Shown here: piece by piece, positions 11,037 to 21,830 of the stretch
How the letters are laid out: the number at the start of each line of letters is the position of its first letter
How positions within the stretch are numbered: position 1 is the first letter of the stretch
NCBI GenBank assembly: GCA_003439945.1
Contig: QVRM01005394.1
Location: forward strand, 1-64,000
DNA length: 64,000 bases
From: Dermanyssus gallinae
Taxonomy: Eukaryota; Arthropoda; Arachnida; Mesostigmata; Dermanyssidae
Direction: 5' to 3'
Notes under the pieces: generated by a model
Told to the model about the DNA's origin: nothing
What the model saw: only the letters and a program-made list of their open reading frames with translations
Databases searched by the model: none
Made by a program: the position numbers and the translations under genes

Positions 11037-13320
11037 ATAAAAGGAAGTACCGCACGAAAGCCCAGGGCTGTACTCACAAAGGAGCAGTTCAGCCAGGCTT
11101 TGAGCAAACTCTTCCCAAAACACGCTCGCTTCGACAGGGAGCAATATAACACGCCAGAGGCACCCACAGGAGAAGGGGACGAGCCCCCAGTGATATCGGT
11201 AGCAGAAATACTCAAGGCTGCGGCGAGACTTAAGCCGGGAAAGGCTTCAGGACTAGACGGCATCCCGCCCTGGCAGTCAAAGTACTATTTAAGGAGTTTC
11301 CAGATCTGGTTGCACAGGTGTTCACTACAGCGACCAGAAAGGGAACAATACCTGCAAACTGGACACAAGCTGAGGTTGTCCTTATCCCCAAAGACAACGG
11401 TGGATTCAGGCCTTTTTTTGTTCTGGGAGGTTTCGGGAATGCATGATGCACATGCGCCACTAGCAGCTGCGTGACTAGTGTGAGACTCGCAAACCCACTA
11501 AACCCGGATTCCTCTCCACCCCCCCAGGCTCGGTATTACTTTCGCATTACATCGAAGCCGTGGGAGAGGCGTCTCTGCTGTTCTCCTTCAATCAGCTCTA
11601 TCCCTGACTATCATCCCGCATGTCTACCTGCGGTTGGATAGGGGGATGCCATTTTGTAATCCGTCCTGTGAGGGTGCGTCGAGACCATGAGGGCCTGGCT
11701 GCTCCCCACCCCCTCCCCCCTCCCTCGGCTCCTCGTCTCGACCACTCTCCCGAAAGACCCGCTCAAACTTCTCCCGCCTGGCCGCTGGATTCAGGCCTAT
11801 CTGCCTACTGAATACCTTAGCGAAAGGGTACGAGGCAATCATTGATGAAAGGCTCAGGACCTTTGTAGAGAAAAACGGACTCCTTTTGGAATCCCAATAT
11901 GGATTCAGAAAAAAGCGGTGAGTTTTCACTGCTGTCCGTCGAGTTGCGGACAAGGCTGATCTTTTACATAGTTTAACCATATGCACTAGAAAACTGTTCC
12001 TGGCAATACTTTTAGATGTCAGGAACGCCTTTAACAGCCTCTCGTGAAGGACTATACTGGACACGCTAGTGAGGAAAAAGTCCCACATTATCTTGTCAAG
12101 GTCTTCTCAGGATACCTGGAGGACCGAACTGTTTTCAACGGTGAAGTAGAATTTTCAATGACAGCAGGAGTTCCACAGGGCTCGATCCTGGGTCCCCTAC
12201 TCTGGAACCTAGCGTACGATGACGTACTCTGCCAGGATAACCTTCCACAAGGAGTAGAGATGATCGCGTACGCGGATGAATGGCTATCACGGTTCAGGCA
12301 AAGACTGCAGAATAATTGGAACTTAACTTCTTCGTCTTTCTTTCTTCTGGTACGAAACAAAGAAAGCAAGAGGGATCCTTGGAAGCACTCGGAGAGTGGC
12401 GGCCCTCAGGATTATCCAAACGTATCGCACCGTTAGCACAAACTCTGCTCTCGTGCTGGCCGGAGCTCTTCCCTGGGACCTAAAGGTAGAAAAAAGGCAA
12501 AAACTTTGGGACAACAGCAGTAAAAAAGTAGAGAGAGAGAAGACAATGGAAGCATGGCAAGCCCAATGGGACTCCATTCTTTCTGGAGCACCGGGGCACA
12601 CTCTTCGATCTCTCATCTTAAACATTAAGCAATGGATTGAGCGGCCGGGGAGAGAACTAAACCATTACCTCACGCAGATCCTCACGGACCATGGCGACTT
12701 TCAGACATACCTCTTTTGAATCGGAAAAGTTCCCTCATCGAGCTGATTTTATTGCCAAGAGGGAACAGAGGATGACTTGACCCACACTCTTCTAAAGTGC
12801 CAGGCACTGGAACAGGCCAGGGCCACAGCAATTGCAAAATTCAGGAACAAATGGACCAATGAGGGAGACGGAAGAGAAGCAAATCTCCCAGATCCCCCCA
12901 GAGTAACCCTTAAGGAGTTCATAGACTACATATGCGGCACGACTTCTGGGTGGAAGCTAGGAACAGCTATGGCTACGAAGGTAATGAAGGAGAAAGGAAC
13001 CTTGGGAAGGCTCATGAGAGCAAGATTTCCGTCTACTGCACTAGAAAATCACGTTAGTCCGAATGATTTCGCAGGTGTTAGTACAAGACACGTCGAACGT
13101 TGGGAAAACCTGTGAGTGACCCCGGCCAAATGATCCGAGTGGCACTCGCCACTTCTCCTGATGGCCCATAGTACTGTTTTATGGAGATCTGGGTCATCAG
13201 AGAGTGAAGCTTAAGGGGGGAGGTGCGTTTAGTGGGTATGGGTCTCAGCGGGCTAACACCCATCCGCTGGGGTCGAGTCCCACACTGCTCGAATTGAAAA
13301 GTGGGACCTCCTCATTTTCT
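11037..13320 (+). mobile_element. R1-like LINE, RT to 3' end, 5'-truncated and interrupted
   Basis: Plus frames read VAEILKAAARLKPGKASGLDGIPP, VLIPKDNGGFRP, then after an insertion (11414-11785) PICLLNTLAKGYEAIIDERL, LLDVRNAFNSLS (motif A), SMTAGVPQGSILGPLLWN (motif B) and AYADE (motif C, second Asp replaced by Glu, with deletion after it). The C-terminal frames 12396-12719 and 12777-13115 hold RTVSTNSALVLAGALPW, YLTQILTDHGDFQ and EGTEDDLTHTLLKC, the cysteine/histidine tail of R1-type elements. The 3' tail (about 13205-13300) contains GTTTAGTGGGTATGG as in other R1 relatives. No intact frame survives. Confidence 0.85.
11414..11785 (-). mobile_element. 372-base retroposed insert with 13-base target-site duplication
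   Basis: The R1-like RT frame is interrupted exactly between two copies of TGGATTCAGGCCT (11401-11413 and 11786-11798), a perfect 13-base duplication encoding the GFRP motif twice. The insert begins with a T run on the plus strand, that is, it ends in poly(A) on the minus strand, as expected for target-primed reverse transcription. Near its 3' end it has GGTTTAGTGGGTTTG, like the tail of the host R1-like LINE. It could be a SINE borrowing that tail or a 5'-truncated LINE; it has no convincing coding capacity. Confidence 0.8.
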
Positions 13321-13324
13321 ACTC

Positions 13325-14835
13325 GTAGCAATAGTACTTAAAAGTATTTAACCCTCCTCCATAAAAAAATGTCCCGGACAAGGTTGTACATTGCTTCGCG
13401 TATTAAAAATTTGCTACGAATTATCTCTAAAAGACGGTCCCTTGGGACAGAGTCAAATGTGGTCTTAAAATCTATGAATGCGGTATACGTCATTTCTTTA
13501 CTTTGGTGAAGTCGTTGCACAGAGTCCAGCAGAAGGTTGATAGCATCTTCGGTTGATCGCCCGGGAAGAAATCCGTGTTGCTCAACGGGTAGCTTTTCTT
13601 TAGCGGTGTTATATAACCTTTACACTACGAGTGATGTAAGTATTTTGTACAGAGTGCTCGTCAGTGCGATCCCTCGGTAGTTTGTCGGGTCAGTAGCATC
13701 TCCCTTCCGCGTATTTATTGGGTTTAAGAAAGCTCTTCCTCCATTCTTCAAGTATCTTACCTTGACAGTTATTATAAAGATTTGTTAAAACTGGACATAT
13801 TGTATTAAGGTTTGATCTTAAGTGTTCATGGAATATCTGGTCCGGTCCTGCAGATTTATTGTTTTTCTTTGTCTTGATTGCTTGCATAACTTCCGCTTCA
13901 GTAAAAGGTATAAACTCTCCTGGGTAGTCCATGTCGGGCAGTGTCACCTCTCTCTTTAAATGGTTTGTAAAATGTGTTTGGCACTCCTCGTCGTTAATTA
14001 GCGGGTTAGCTTGGTTGGGTCTCTTGGGTAGAAGCAGCCAAGGTTTCTTAACACTATTTTGTATCAATTGCAGACGTTGGCTTTCTTCGTAATGGCGCTT
14101 CTTGGTCTGCTTTATTTTCCGAAACACCCGCTTCATCTCTGCGAGTTGGCTAAGTAAATAGGGGCTCTTGTCGTCATGGCTACATATAATGCGCTTAATC
14201 TCGTGATATTCTGCATCAAACCAGGCTTTGTGCGTATTTGGTTTCGCCGATCGTCTGGTAGTATTATAGCTGATACGTGGATTCCCCATCGTATCGGCTT
14301 TTCGGTGGCGTTGATGTCGTCATCGGGTCGCATGAGTTGCCTGTTGGAGCATGTGCGCATTTATTGTACGGGTCAACTGTGGCATAGGTGTCACTGCTGT
14401 TGGACTTGGAGTGCGCGCTAGTTCAAATATTACTTGACAGTGCTTGCGGTGAGCTGAAGGATTGGACCTAATTTCACAAACAATTGTCCCCGGCTGGCAC
14501 GCTGACGATAACACAATGTCGACAGAACTTGAGCCGTTCCAGCTTAGATATGTAGCGACATTACGGTCATTCTCTACTTGAAGTTCTAGGTATTATATGC
14601 CTGCCGTGAATGCTCCGTAACGTTTATTTTGTTTTGACAAATCTCAGTTTGCGTCACCTGCGATTATAATGTGTTTATTCGTGTTTACTCATAACATGAC
14701 GCATTCTCCTAATTGATGTAACACATATGTGACTTGCATTTCTGGTGGTCTATATATACATAATAGGTACACACGATTTCTCGCGATGTACACCGTAATA
14801 GCCGGGTCCACTCAGTGGTCCTTACCGCTACACAG
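13325..14835 (-). mobile_element. Jockey/R1-type LINE (family X), endonuclease end and RT start
   Basis: Read down the minus strand: a stretch resembling the end of an APE endonuclease (VYRPPEMQ..., HIIIAGDAN, NGSSSVDIVLSSACQ; about 14800-14480), then the frame 14289-13690 with AWFDAEYHEIK, KNNKSAGPDQIFHEHL and LEEWRKSFLKP (pre-RT and fingers), and the frame 13520-13338 with YTAFIDFKTTFDSVPRDRL (motif A). It stops at 13325 against the R1-like LINE. The motif-A region resembles that of the LINE fragments at 23.2-26.1, 33.2-34.9, 50.3-52.2 and 62.5-64 kb, so I group them as family X, at clade level only. Confidence 0.75.
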
Positions 14836-14839
14836 ACTA

Positions 14840-16665
14840 TTATATAAAAAAAAATCATTTAATTTTGATTTAATTTCCGTGGGACAATTACAAATATAAA
14901 TGACACATGAAAATAATATAAAATATATATTCTGTTATCCATTTAAGGGTTGTACGACATATCTATAAAAAGACTTCACACGGGTCAAAAAGTGTGGCAG
15001 AATTAGTAAGATAGGTTGAGGCAATCCACAGGCGTTAAGCTTTTAGTGCACGTATTAATGATATCTAATCATAGTAACAATGCCAGCTTAGTTCGCCGGT
15101 TGGGCGTAAGTCCTGCCATCTAAAAGTAGAATTTGAGAGCCGCACGTTTTCCAAAACGCACCAACAACGTATGCGCTCGCTCACTACTTAAGGTCACGGA
15201 TAGACAGTTACCGAGATAGCCTGTCGGTTAGTTTAAGTTGAAACATTCGAGCAGCCCAGTAGTTAAGTGTCATTCGTTTTGAAGCGTCGCTTAGGTGTGC
15301 TATCTGCTGCGGTTGCTCCTTCTAACAACGGTCGTGCTGCCGGTACGTCACAATGTTCTGCGTGGACATATTCCGTTCGTCAATAGCTCAGGTCGCGTGT
15401 TTCAATCTTTCGTTTGAGGTAGACATTTCGTTAAGCTTTATATTCAATTCCTCAAGGCGCTACATGTAATTTACGCGGACGACTTCGTTATGCTCGTGGA
15501 TCCCGCGAGACACTAGAATGATTCATAAGACAGAATACAATAATAGCGGAAAACTTTAACCAGGCACCAAAGAAATGTACTTAACCGTCGTATAATCATT
15601 AAGCCCACAAAGTCCTGCGCTGGAGGGTACTGGACTCTCTTTTGCTGGTTCACGTTATGCCGACGAGATGAAGATGCCCGGGAGCGCAAAAATCAGGGTA
15701 AATGAATATCGCGAGATTGCGTATAACTTTGTAGAGCGATATTGTTGCTTGGAGCACTGAGGATTGCTCATACATATATATATATATATATATATCCGAC
15801 TATCAACTCTACCTCATATGAATTTGAATTTACCTATATATGCTCTGGCGGGTTAGCAAATGATGTATTCCATCAAGAAGACATTTGAGTGCGGCTGCAC
15901 GAAGTTCAAGGTGTGTTCCACTTACTTAAACTTAGCTTAAAACACAAACAAGAAGAAAATCTAATACCAAACCGAGTGACCCAGCAGTTCGATTCGTCGA
16001 ACGAGTAATAAGTGCAGCAAGTGACTACATCGTACATATGTTTGCATACATGTCTTTTGTAACAGGTACCAGGCGTTCAATGCACGCAGATATCTTTCGT
16101 TAAAATAATCCGTCGCAGTTTATGCAAACGTACATCGGAAAAAAACAGAGGTGAACGACCTAACTTTTTCGTGTCTGATTTTGATAACGGTCTGACATTA
16201 ATGAAGAAACCGGGCATAGTGAGACATGGTGAAATATTGATGAAGGTCTTTGCGCTGCAGTCGGAAGAGCGCGGATTCAAATCCACGCGCTTAATTTAGG
16301 TGACTGACGGTGGTGGATTATTTTTAGCCTTATGTGAATGAGAAAAGCTAAAAGCCGGGGAGCAAATTCGTAATAAAGATGACTTTTGCATTGCAATACT
16401 CCGCAAAGGATTGCCATATACTTACAAATAAAGTGAATTAAAATAACACTTTCGTGAAACAGTTTGTAATTGATAAGCTTAGCAAACTAAACAACACCCT
16501 CTGATCGTAAAGGATCGCTCAATATAATACGTGACTTTTACGGTCATTAGCATTTAATCGCCGCTATTGTTTCGGACCATTATCTGCACGCCATTACATT
16601 AATAACATGCTGTGCGTATAACGCGCGTATTGGAGAATAATACCGGCATTCTGTGTTTTTTGCAG
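14840..16665 (+). other. Array unit A, 5' flank and intron of BTB gene A
   Basis: Continues the unit interrupted at about 9830 and is alignable with 7562-8985. It holds a TA tract (about 15774-15796), the RT-box remnant (about 15465-15510), a tRNA-like stretch ending in GGATTCAAATCC (about 16205-16290) and an intron-like region ending in TTTTTTGCAG at 16665. The 206-base exon and GTAAGT donor present before genes B and C are not found here, so gene A's upstream exon is lost, replaced or different. No other coding region seen. Confidence 0.65.
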
Positions 16666-16755
16666 GTAGGGGACGATTATCCGGCAAGTGGAGATCATCT
16701 CGTGATACCTCCACGGTCGCGGCGCCGACGCAGCGACTAGTCAACCGAACGAGTA

Positions 16756-18072
16756 ATGGAGGGCGTTATTCAGGAATTGCAAGAGTTACGATCTTCTCCA
16801 TGTCAACTCGTTAGCAAGGAGGGTACTATTTGCGACATACCAATGCGTTTCTTGCATCGATGCCCCGTCCTCGACAAACACCCCGATTGGAAAAAGATGC
16901 TCCTGAAAGTTTCTTATATGAGCATCTTGATTTTTCGAGATTATCTTACGGGGGTCAAGCGCAGCCGCATCGATGATGTCTTTGAAATAATGGCGTTTGC
17001 CTGCAAAATCGAGTGCGAAGATTTTCAGGCGTACTGCGCTCGGGCAGCAAATGGTATTGCTGTGCCAGACGAAGTTTCAGCGGACACTATCATTAGTGTC
17101 GTTGGAGCCCTTGTGCGATTTCTGCCAGTACGCACATCGGCGCAGTACAACAATTTAGTGAACAAATGCTGCCGAAAAGACGATCAGTTGCGAAACCGCT
17201 TGCTAGAGTCAGTGGAGACCATCCTTCACGAGAGGGAAACCGTGGCATATGCCCCACTAAATATTCCATTCTTCGAAGTAGAAGCTACTGTCGCTCTGAT
17301 GAAAAATATTTATGGACGGAACATAACGGCGATCCTTCACAACAATAAATGGTTGCCTGTCAACCTGTTCGGCAGTAAATTCTGCCCATTCGAAGCTCAA
17401 GTCAAACAATTCCACTTGTCATTGGGGCGATACGTGGTATACGAGACGTCTAGCGGCAGCGTGCTCACGAAGGATCTCCAGTCTGACACCCCAGCCAAAG
17501 TCATCTTCGAGACCTCCAAATTTTTCAGCTCACGATGCAGTAAACTCCACGTAATCTCTAAGAATGCAACGACCAACCGAGAAGAGCTGTTCGAATGGAA
17601 CGACCAAAAGCGAAAGTTTATTAAGAAGTTTTCCCATCCAAAATGGGTGCCCAAAAATGTAAACCGCGACTTCAATGGTCATCTTATTGTGGAACTTCAA
17701 GAGGGGTTTGCGATCGACCTTAACACTGAAGAACGTATTGCTAAGGAACCTGAAGGCGGTTATAAAACGGACTATTTCAAACGTTTGTATTGCTCTGTAG
17801 ACAATTCGTATTATAAATTTATACTGCCTGGGGTTAAAGAACCGGATACATATTACCCCTTTTGGATTTCAGATTCATTGAACGTCAAATCCGTTCATTT
17901 CGGGTTTAACCTAGTGGGAACTTATTGTGTTTATGAAGGCACTTATGAAACAATTGTAGTATCCCGGAAACAGTACCGTACAACAAAAAGAGATGAAGAG
18001 ATCCTTTGCAAAGGCCTGAAGAGCAACTTTCATGGGGAAGTGATTGCCTTTAGCGATCTGCTTTTGGTCTGA
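16756..18072 (+). CDS. BTB/POZ-BACK-like protein, array copy A
   Basis: Intact frame of 438 residues. The ATG is chosen because the homologous Met starts copies B and C and lies 90 bases after an acceptor-like TTTTTTGCAG/GT. Residues 15-75 correspond to a BTB fold (LVSKEGTICDIP...RCP...), 76-170 are helical with DVFEIMAFACKIE and SADTIISVVGALVRFLPV as a possible BACK region, and 180-438 are beta-rich with repeats of aromatic strands (KWLPVNLFGS, GRYVVYETSSG, EELFEWND, GHLIVELQE), a possible divergent propeller. Such proteins often recruit substrates to cullin-3 ligases; that role is inference. The BTB part has diverged: RCPFFEEVF of copies B and C is replaced by RCPVLDKHP and nearby residues differ strongly, while residues 78-215 stay close to C. 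It ends with the shared LLLV. Family identity beyond BTB-like is unknown. Confidence 0.75.
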   Translation: MEGVIQELQELRSSPCQLVSKEGTICDIPMRFLHRCPVLDKHPDWKKMLLKVSYMSILIFRDYLTGVKRSRIDDVFEIMAFACKIECEDFQAYCARAANGIAVPDEVSADTIISVVGALVRFLPVRTSAQYNNLVNKCCRKDDQLRNRLLESVETILHERETVAYAPLNIPFFEVEATVALMKNIYGRNITAILHNNKWLPVNLFGSKFCPFEAQVKQFHLSLGRYVVYETSSGSVLTKDLQSDTPAKVIFETSKFFSSRCSKLHVISKNATTNREELFEWNDQKRKFIKKFSHPKWVPKNVNRDFNGHLIVELQEGFAIDLNTEERIAKEPEGGYKTDYFKRLYCSVDNSYYKFILPGVKEPDTYYPFWISDSLNVKSVHFGFNLVGTYCVYEGTYETIVVSRKQYRTTKRDEEILCKGLKSNFHGEVIAFSDLLLV

Positions 18073-18640
18073 TATTATACAGTAAAAAATTACAAGTGCC
18101 ATGATAGTGGACTACAAAGGAAAAAACATGGTGTTACAAAATCATACCCACTTTTAACAGCAATCAGACAACGACGACAAATAGTGGTCGCAAACAAGTT
18201 TAATATTTCAGATGGGTAGTTCACAGAGCGAAAACGCGCGGTCGCGTTTCGTGAAAATATGCGCCTATATTATGTAAACATTATCTTTGGTAAATTAATA
18301 AACCTGTGCCATCATTGCATTTGTATCGCGATGTCGTCCACAGATATGTAAACGGATCCAGTTGTATGTAAAAGCCGTATATGTAAGGAATAGCTCGGTA
18401 TATACAAATATATTGTGAGAGTCATATGTGGCTAGAAAATTATATGTTAGCACTCTACCGACGATTCGAAAAAACACTCGAACTGCAGATAACTTATTCG
18501 AACAGGATTTGCGATCGTATATGAACAAAGTTATAAGGGTTTTCGGTTTCTTATAGCGTCGAACCTAATATACAGGGTGGGGCATCATTACGGTAACAAC
18601 TTTAAGAGGTCACTTTGAACTAACGACATCACGAAGCGTC
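18073..18640 (+). other. 3' flank of gene A
   Basis: Shared with the regions after genes B (44272-44830) and C (59977-60540): common stretches include a GGGTAGTTC(A/G)(C/T)AGAGCGA run and ATATTGTGAG/AAGG(G/A)TCATAT. No gene. The stretch at 18570-18600 (GGGTGGGGCATCATTACGGTAAC) is conserved in all three units, so it belongs to the unit rather than to the following mariner. Confidence 0.6.
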
Positions 18641-19300
18641 AAGTTTGCCCCATGGCTCGCAAGGAGCTTGCTTGAGCTTGTCCAATTTTTGGAATCGAGT
18701 ACTGCAGCCCAGCTTTAACCGCCAAAACTACCAAATACGTGCCCGAAGCGCCCGTCAAGCTACGGACCTTGAACGAGTGGTATGGGCCGGCATACCACAA
18801 CCATGGTATGGGCCAGAATACCACAACCATGGTATGGGCTAGAATACCACAACCATGGTATGGGCCGGAATATCGGCAACCGGCATACCGTCGACTATTT
18901 TTTTCTGACATTTGACCTAACGAACAACGTGACGTCTTAATGTTAACGACATATGATTTTAGAAGCCATTGCACTCCCGGAAGCACAAAACCTTTTTACT
19001 TTGTTTAAAAAACGCTCTAGATCGACCTAGAGCGTTCCAACAGGACGGGGCACGCGCCCACACCGGCAGAACCGCTCGAGAGTGGTGCAAAGAATATTTG
19101 ACTTTTGGACAACTTGGAGTGGCAGCTGCAGAGCCCGGCTCTCAACCCCATGGATTTTTCGTTGTGTGGAATTTTGAGGGCCGCTTTTGGGACTACTATA
19201 GTCCAAACTTTCGACGAGCATAAGCAATAAATCAGGTTTTATTAGGTGCGTCGGCAGAAATTCCGCCATAGCTTCCTCCTTCTGCAAGCACCGATATTAT
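18641..19300 (+). pseudogene. Mariner-like transposase remnant (family M2)
   Basis: In scattered plus frames: MVWAGISATG (about 18856-18886), then FQQDGARAHTGRTAREWCKE (about 19035-19094) and PGSQPHGFFVVWNFEGRFWDY, matching the mariner blocks around the second and third catalytic Asp (QQDGAPAHT, SPDLNPMDF). The third Asp region reads GSQPHG, so the catalytic residue is lost or frame-shifted. Related copies lie at 32830-33215 and 47230-47815. The element is riddled with stops and contains a 26-base tandem repeat. Confidence 0.7.
18781..18884 (+). repeat. 26-base tandem repeat, four units
   Basis: Units starting TATGGGCC(G/A)G at 18781, 18807, 18833 and 18859 (the last diverged), each ending ACCACAACCATGG. 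The period is not a multiple of three, so it destroys the transposase frame around the MVWAGI block, where a single copy is seen in the sister element at 47340. Confidence 0.92.
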
Positions 19301-19319
19301 GCAACGTGGTTGGTAGTCA

Positions 19320-21830
19320 TTACAGCTAACCTAAACGCTACTGTCGGATGTTGGTGAATTGGCGGAAGCAGGCTCACTGCTTAGGCCCGGTGAATGCGGC
19401 GGCAGCGCCCCATTGCTTGACGTATTAAGTCTCGACTTCCTTGTTAGCGAACCTAGCACCGCAGCCGCATTTTTCATCGCATTTTTCCGCATCACGAAAC
19501 CAAGGTCATTCCATCCGTCTGGACGTAAGGCTAAGTTCGCTGCCTGTCCGACTGGCTCTATTCTGCGGAGTACGTTAGCAGAAAGCAACGCCCTTAAAAT
19601 CACTCAATTAAGGGCGGCGTGGCGTGAATGTCTTCCGCAGCTCCTACGACAGATGAGGTCACGCTCTCCCGTCGGCGACACCGGTGTGTTGGGAGGGAGC
19701 AACTATAAGGCGCACATACAGCCTCCCTTAACTGCAGGCCAGCAAGAGTGTTGTGTTGTCCAGCACTGTTTTCAGCTGCGGCGAGGGAATGGCTTTAAGC
19801 CATTTGGCGCTCGTATCGTTAAAAGCTACTAATAGGCGTGCCTTGCCAAGTGCATCAGCCGTGTTGTCCAGGAGTTTCTTTTAAATGGTTTTGACTACGA
19901 CGGCATCCAGGGCATGCTGGCGTGTGTCGTCGAGCACCACGCGGTGACGGTGGTGCTCGACGAAACTCCTCCATGAGCCGTTCTAGAAGGGGCTTAGAGT
20001 TCGAAGAAGATATAGATGAAATCAGTACTTCAAGTGTAGTGATTGAACCCAAGAATACGGTCTGGGCCAGATCGGTTGCACGTCGGATTCCTTGACCTCC
20101 GGCTGATATGGGAAGGGTAGCCTGGTCTCAACATTCCCCATCCAGATTCAAATTTTACACCCGGCTCCATGCAGCGAATAATGTAAATTTGCCTTAGTGT
20201 CCAGAGTTCGCATCAAGTATGATGCGGGATGCGCATCACGGGATTCCAGCCTGAAACACCTGAGATCCATTAGCTCGCACTTCCTGTTCAGGGCGAGTTT
20301 TGCGGAGGCCGGTGTGAGGGGATCTCCTCGATGTTTTCCTCAGTGCATAGCTTGATGTCAGGAAGCAGACCCTGCGTCCGGCGCAAGCACTCGTCACGAA
20401 AGGCGTAGTCGGAGGACAAGACGTACCGCTCACACTTTCAAACATTAAGTTACAGTTCAGAGGTGACGCCAGGATCGATTATCTTTTCCACATCAATAAG
20501 GGCGGAGAGTGCCTCCAATCGTGCCACCGTCTAAGAACCACGGCTCAAATTCCGACTCTAAAGCAGAAAGCAGTTGGCAAATTGCCTGGTAGAAAAGGGC
20601 CAAGCCGCAGGGGTTATGTCACTGTACCCCACATCTGGAGAGTACAATCCCCAAAACGAGATTGGGCGTCTGTATATTTAGTAGACTGCGGGACATTGTT
20701 GGAAAGTTTGATTTGGCAGCTTCAAGAGTTACAACCCTTTGCAGGGAACTAAAAGCTTTTTTAAATCGAGTCTTATCAGCACCCTATTAGACGCCGAGCT
20801 AATATTTACAAAGGCACTTGCAGCGTAGACAGTAGCCCCGCAGCCTCCTTTAACTCCAGAACCCAGTTGAACGGGAGCAATTCTATCGACAATCGGCGCC
20901 ATGTATTTGGGGATTCGCACTTTACTCGCTAGCCGCTGCAGGGTATTTTCATTTCTTTCTCCTTATTTTAGTCTTTTTAAAGCTATAAGATTAGCTCCAT
21001 AGAAATTACTAAGTGCGACCCCTGGTAGGCGGCTATTCACGACAAGGTTGCAGAAGTCCATCAGAGCAAGGAGGAGGGGGCAGATCTGATCACTCTTTCC
21101 AATAAGATATTTTAGGTGTCTGGGTTTTAGGCCGTCAGGGCTTTCACTTGAGCTATTTCTGAAACTTTGGATTGCTGCTCGGACTTCATTGGGGGTAATG
21201 TTGATTTGATCGGCTGATGGAACATCTCGAGGCGGTGGCGGGTATTCCGCTGTTTCTGGCGTATTAGGGTGTTTATCGCTAAGTATGCGGTGTGTATTGG
21301 CGTCTTGTAGAGCCATCGAATCCGTCGAAATAAAAATGCACGCTGCTGCAGAAACATCCCCCTGAGCCAGTTTTGCCTGTGCCACCCGAGCTCTCTGTCT
21401 ATCATCGTGTCTGTTAGTCTTCGGCGCCGCAACATGGTCAGCATTAATTGCAGCATCGAGTGGGACACGACTCCTGAATCGACTGAGGTTGTCCGAATAA
21501 GTGAACACAGAGACTTTCGTTTCGCCTTTTGTCGTGGGATAGTGAGGACCGTTGTTGCAAAATGAGAGACCACGGGTCCAGATCATTCGCTTAGCTAATC
21601 GAATTGATCGTGTTGGTCAGTTCGGCAGCAACTATGGGTCTCACAACACAAGGAACGATCGAGAGCATCCTGAGACCTTGGCGGACAGTCGTTAAACAGT
21701 GCGAGTGAGGGCAGTTGATGGCGAGATCGGCGCCGGATTTGTGTTGCGGCGTGGTGTTGACGACGTAGTGGCTGGCGCCACGATGTTGCTCTGCGTCAGC
21801 GGCGTTGTCCACTGACGAATGTCTAGTTGT
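19320..21830 (-). mobile_element. LINE family RW, polyprotein from N-terminal region to C-terminal domain
   Basis: Degenerate but colinear polyprotein on the minus strand: RPIVAAELTNTINSI (about 21660-21600), LAQGDVSAA, KHPNTPETAEYPPPP, VRAAIQSFRNSSSESPDGLKP and LIALKRL in the 207-residue frame 21586-20963; RLASKVRIPKYMAPIVDRIA and GVKGGCGATVYA...VLIRLDLKKL (motif A region) at 20920-20729; a degraded RT palm (about 20700-20300) with LNV-KCE; LERLMEEFRR near 19990; and at 19603-19331 RALLSANV...LRPDGW, the start of the C-terminal nuclease-like domain. Stops and shifts are frequent. It lies directly downstream of a gag-like frame, as does the copy at 1-745. Confidence 0.7.

Noticed and set aside
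13230..13300. tRNA-like GGGTCGAGTCCCAC
   Set aside because: It lies in the 3' tail of the R1-like LINE and lacks a 5' half; it does not form a tRNA by eye.
18781..18884. Possible CRISPR-like array
   Set aside because: The units are directly adjacent with no spacers, and the genome is eukaryotic; it is a minisatellite.
18639..18986. Minus-strand 115-residue frame
   Set aside because: It is the reverse of the 26-base repeat in the mariner remnant.
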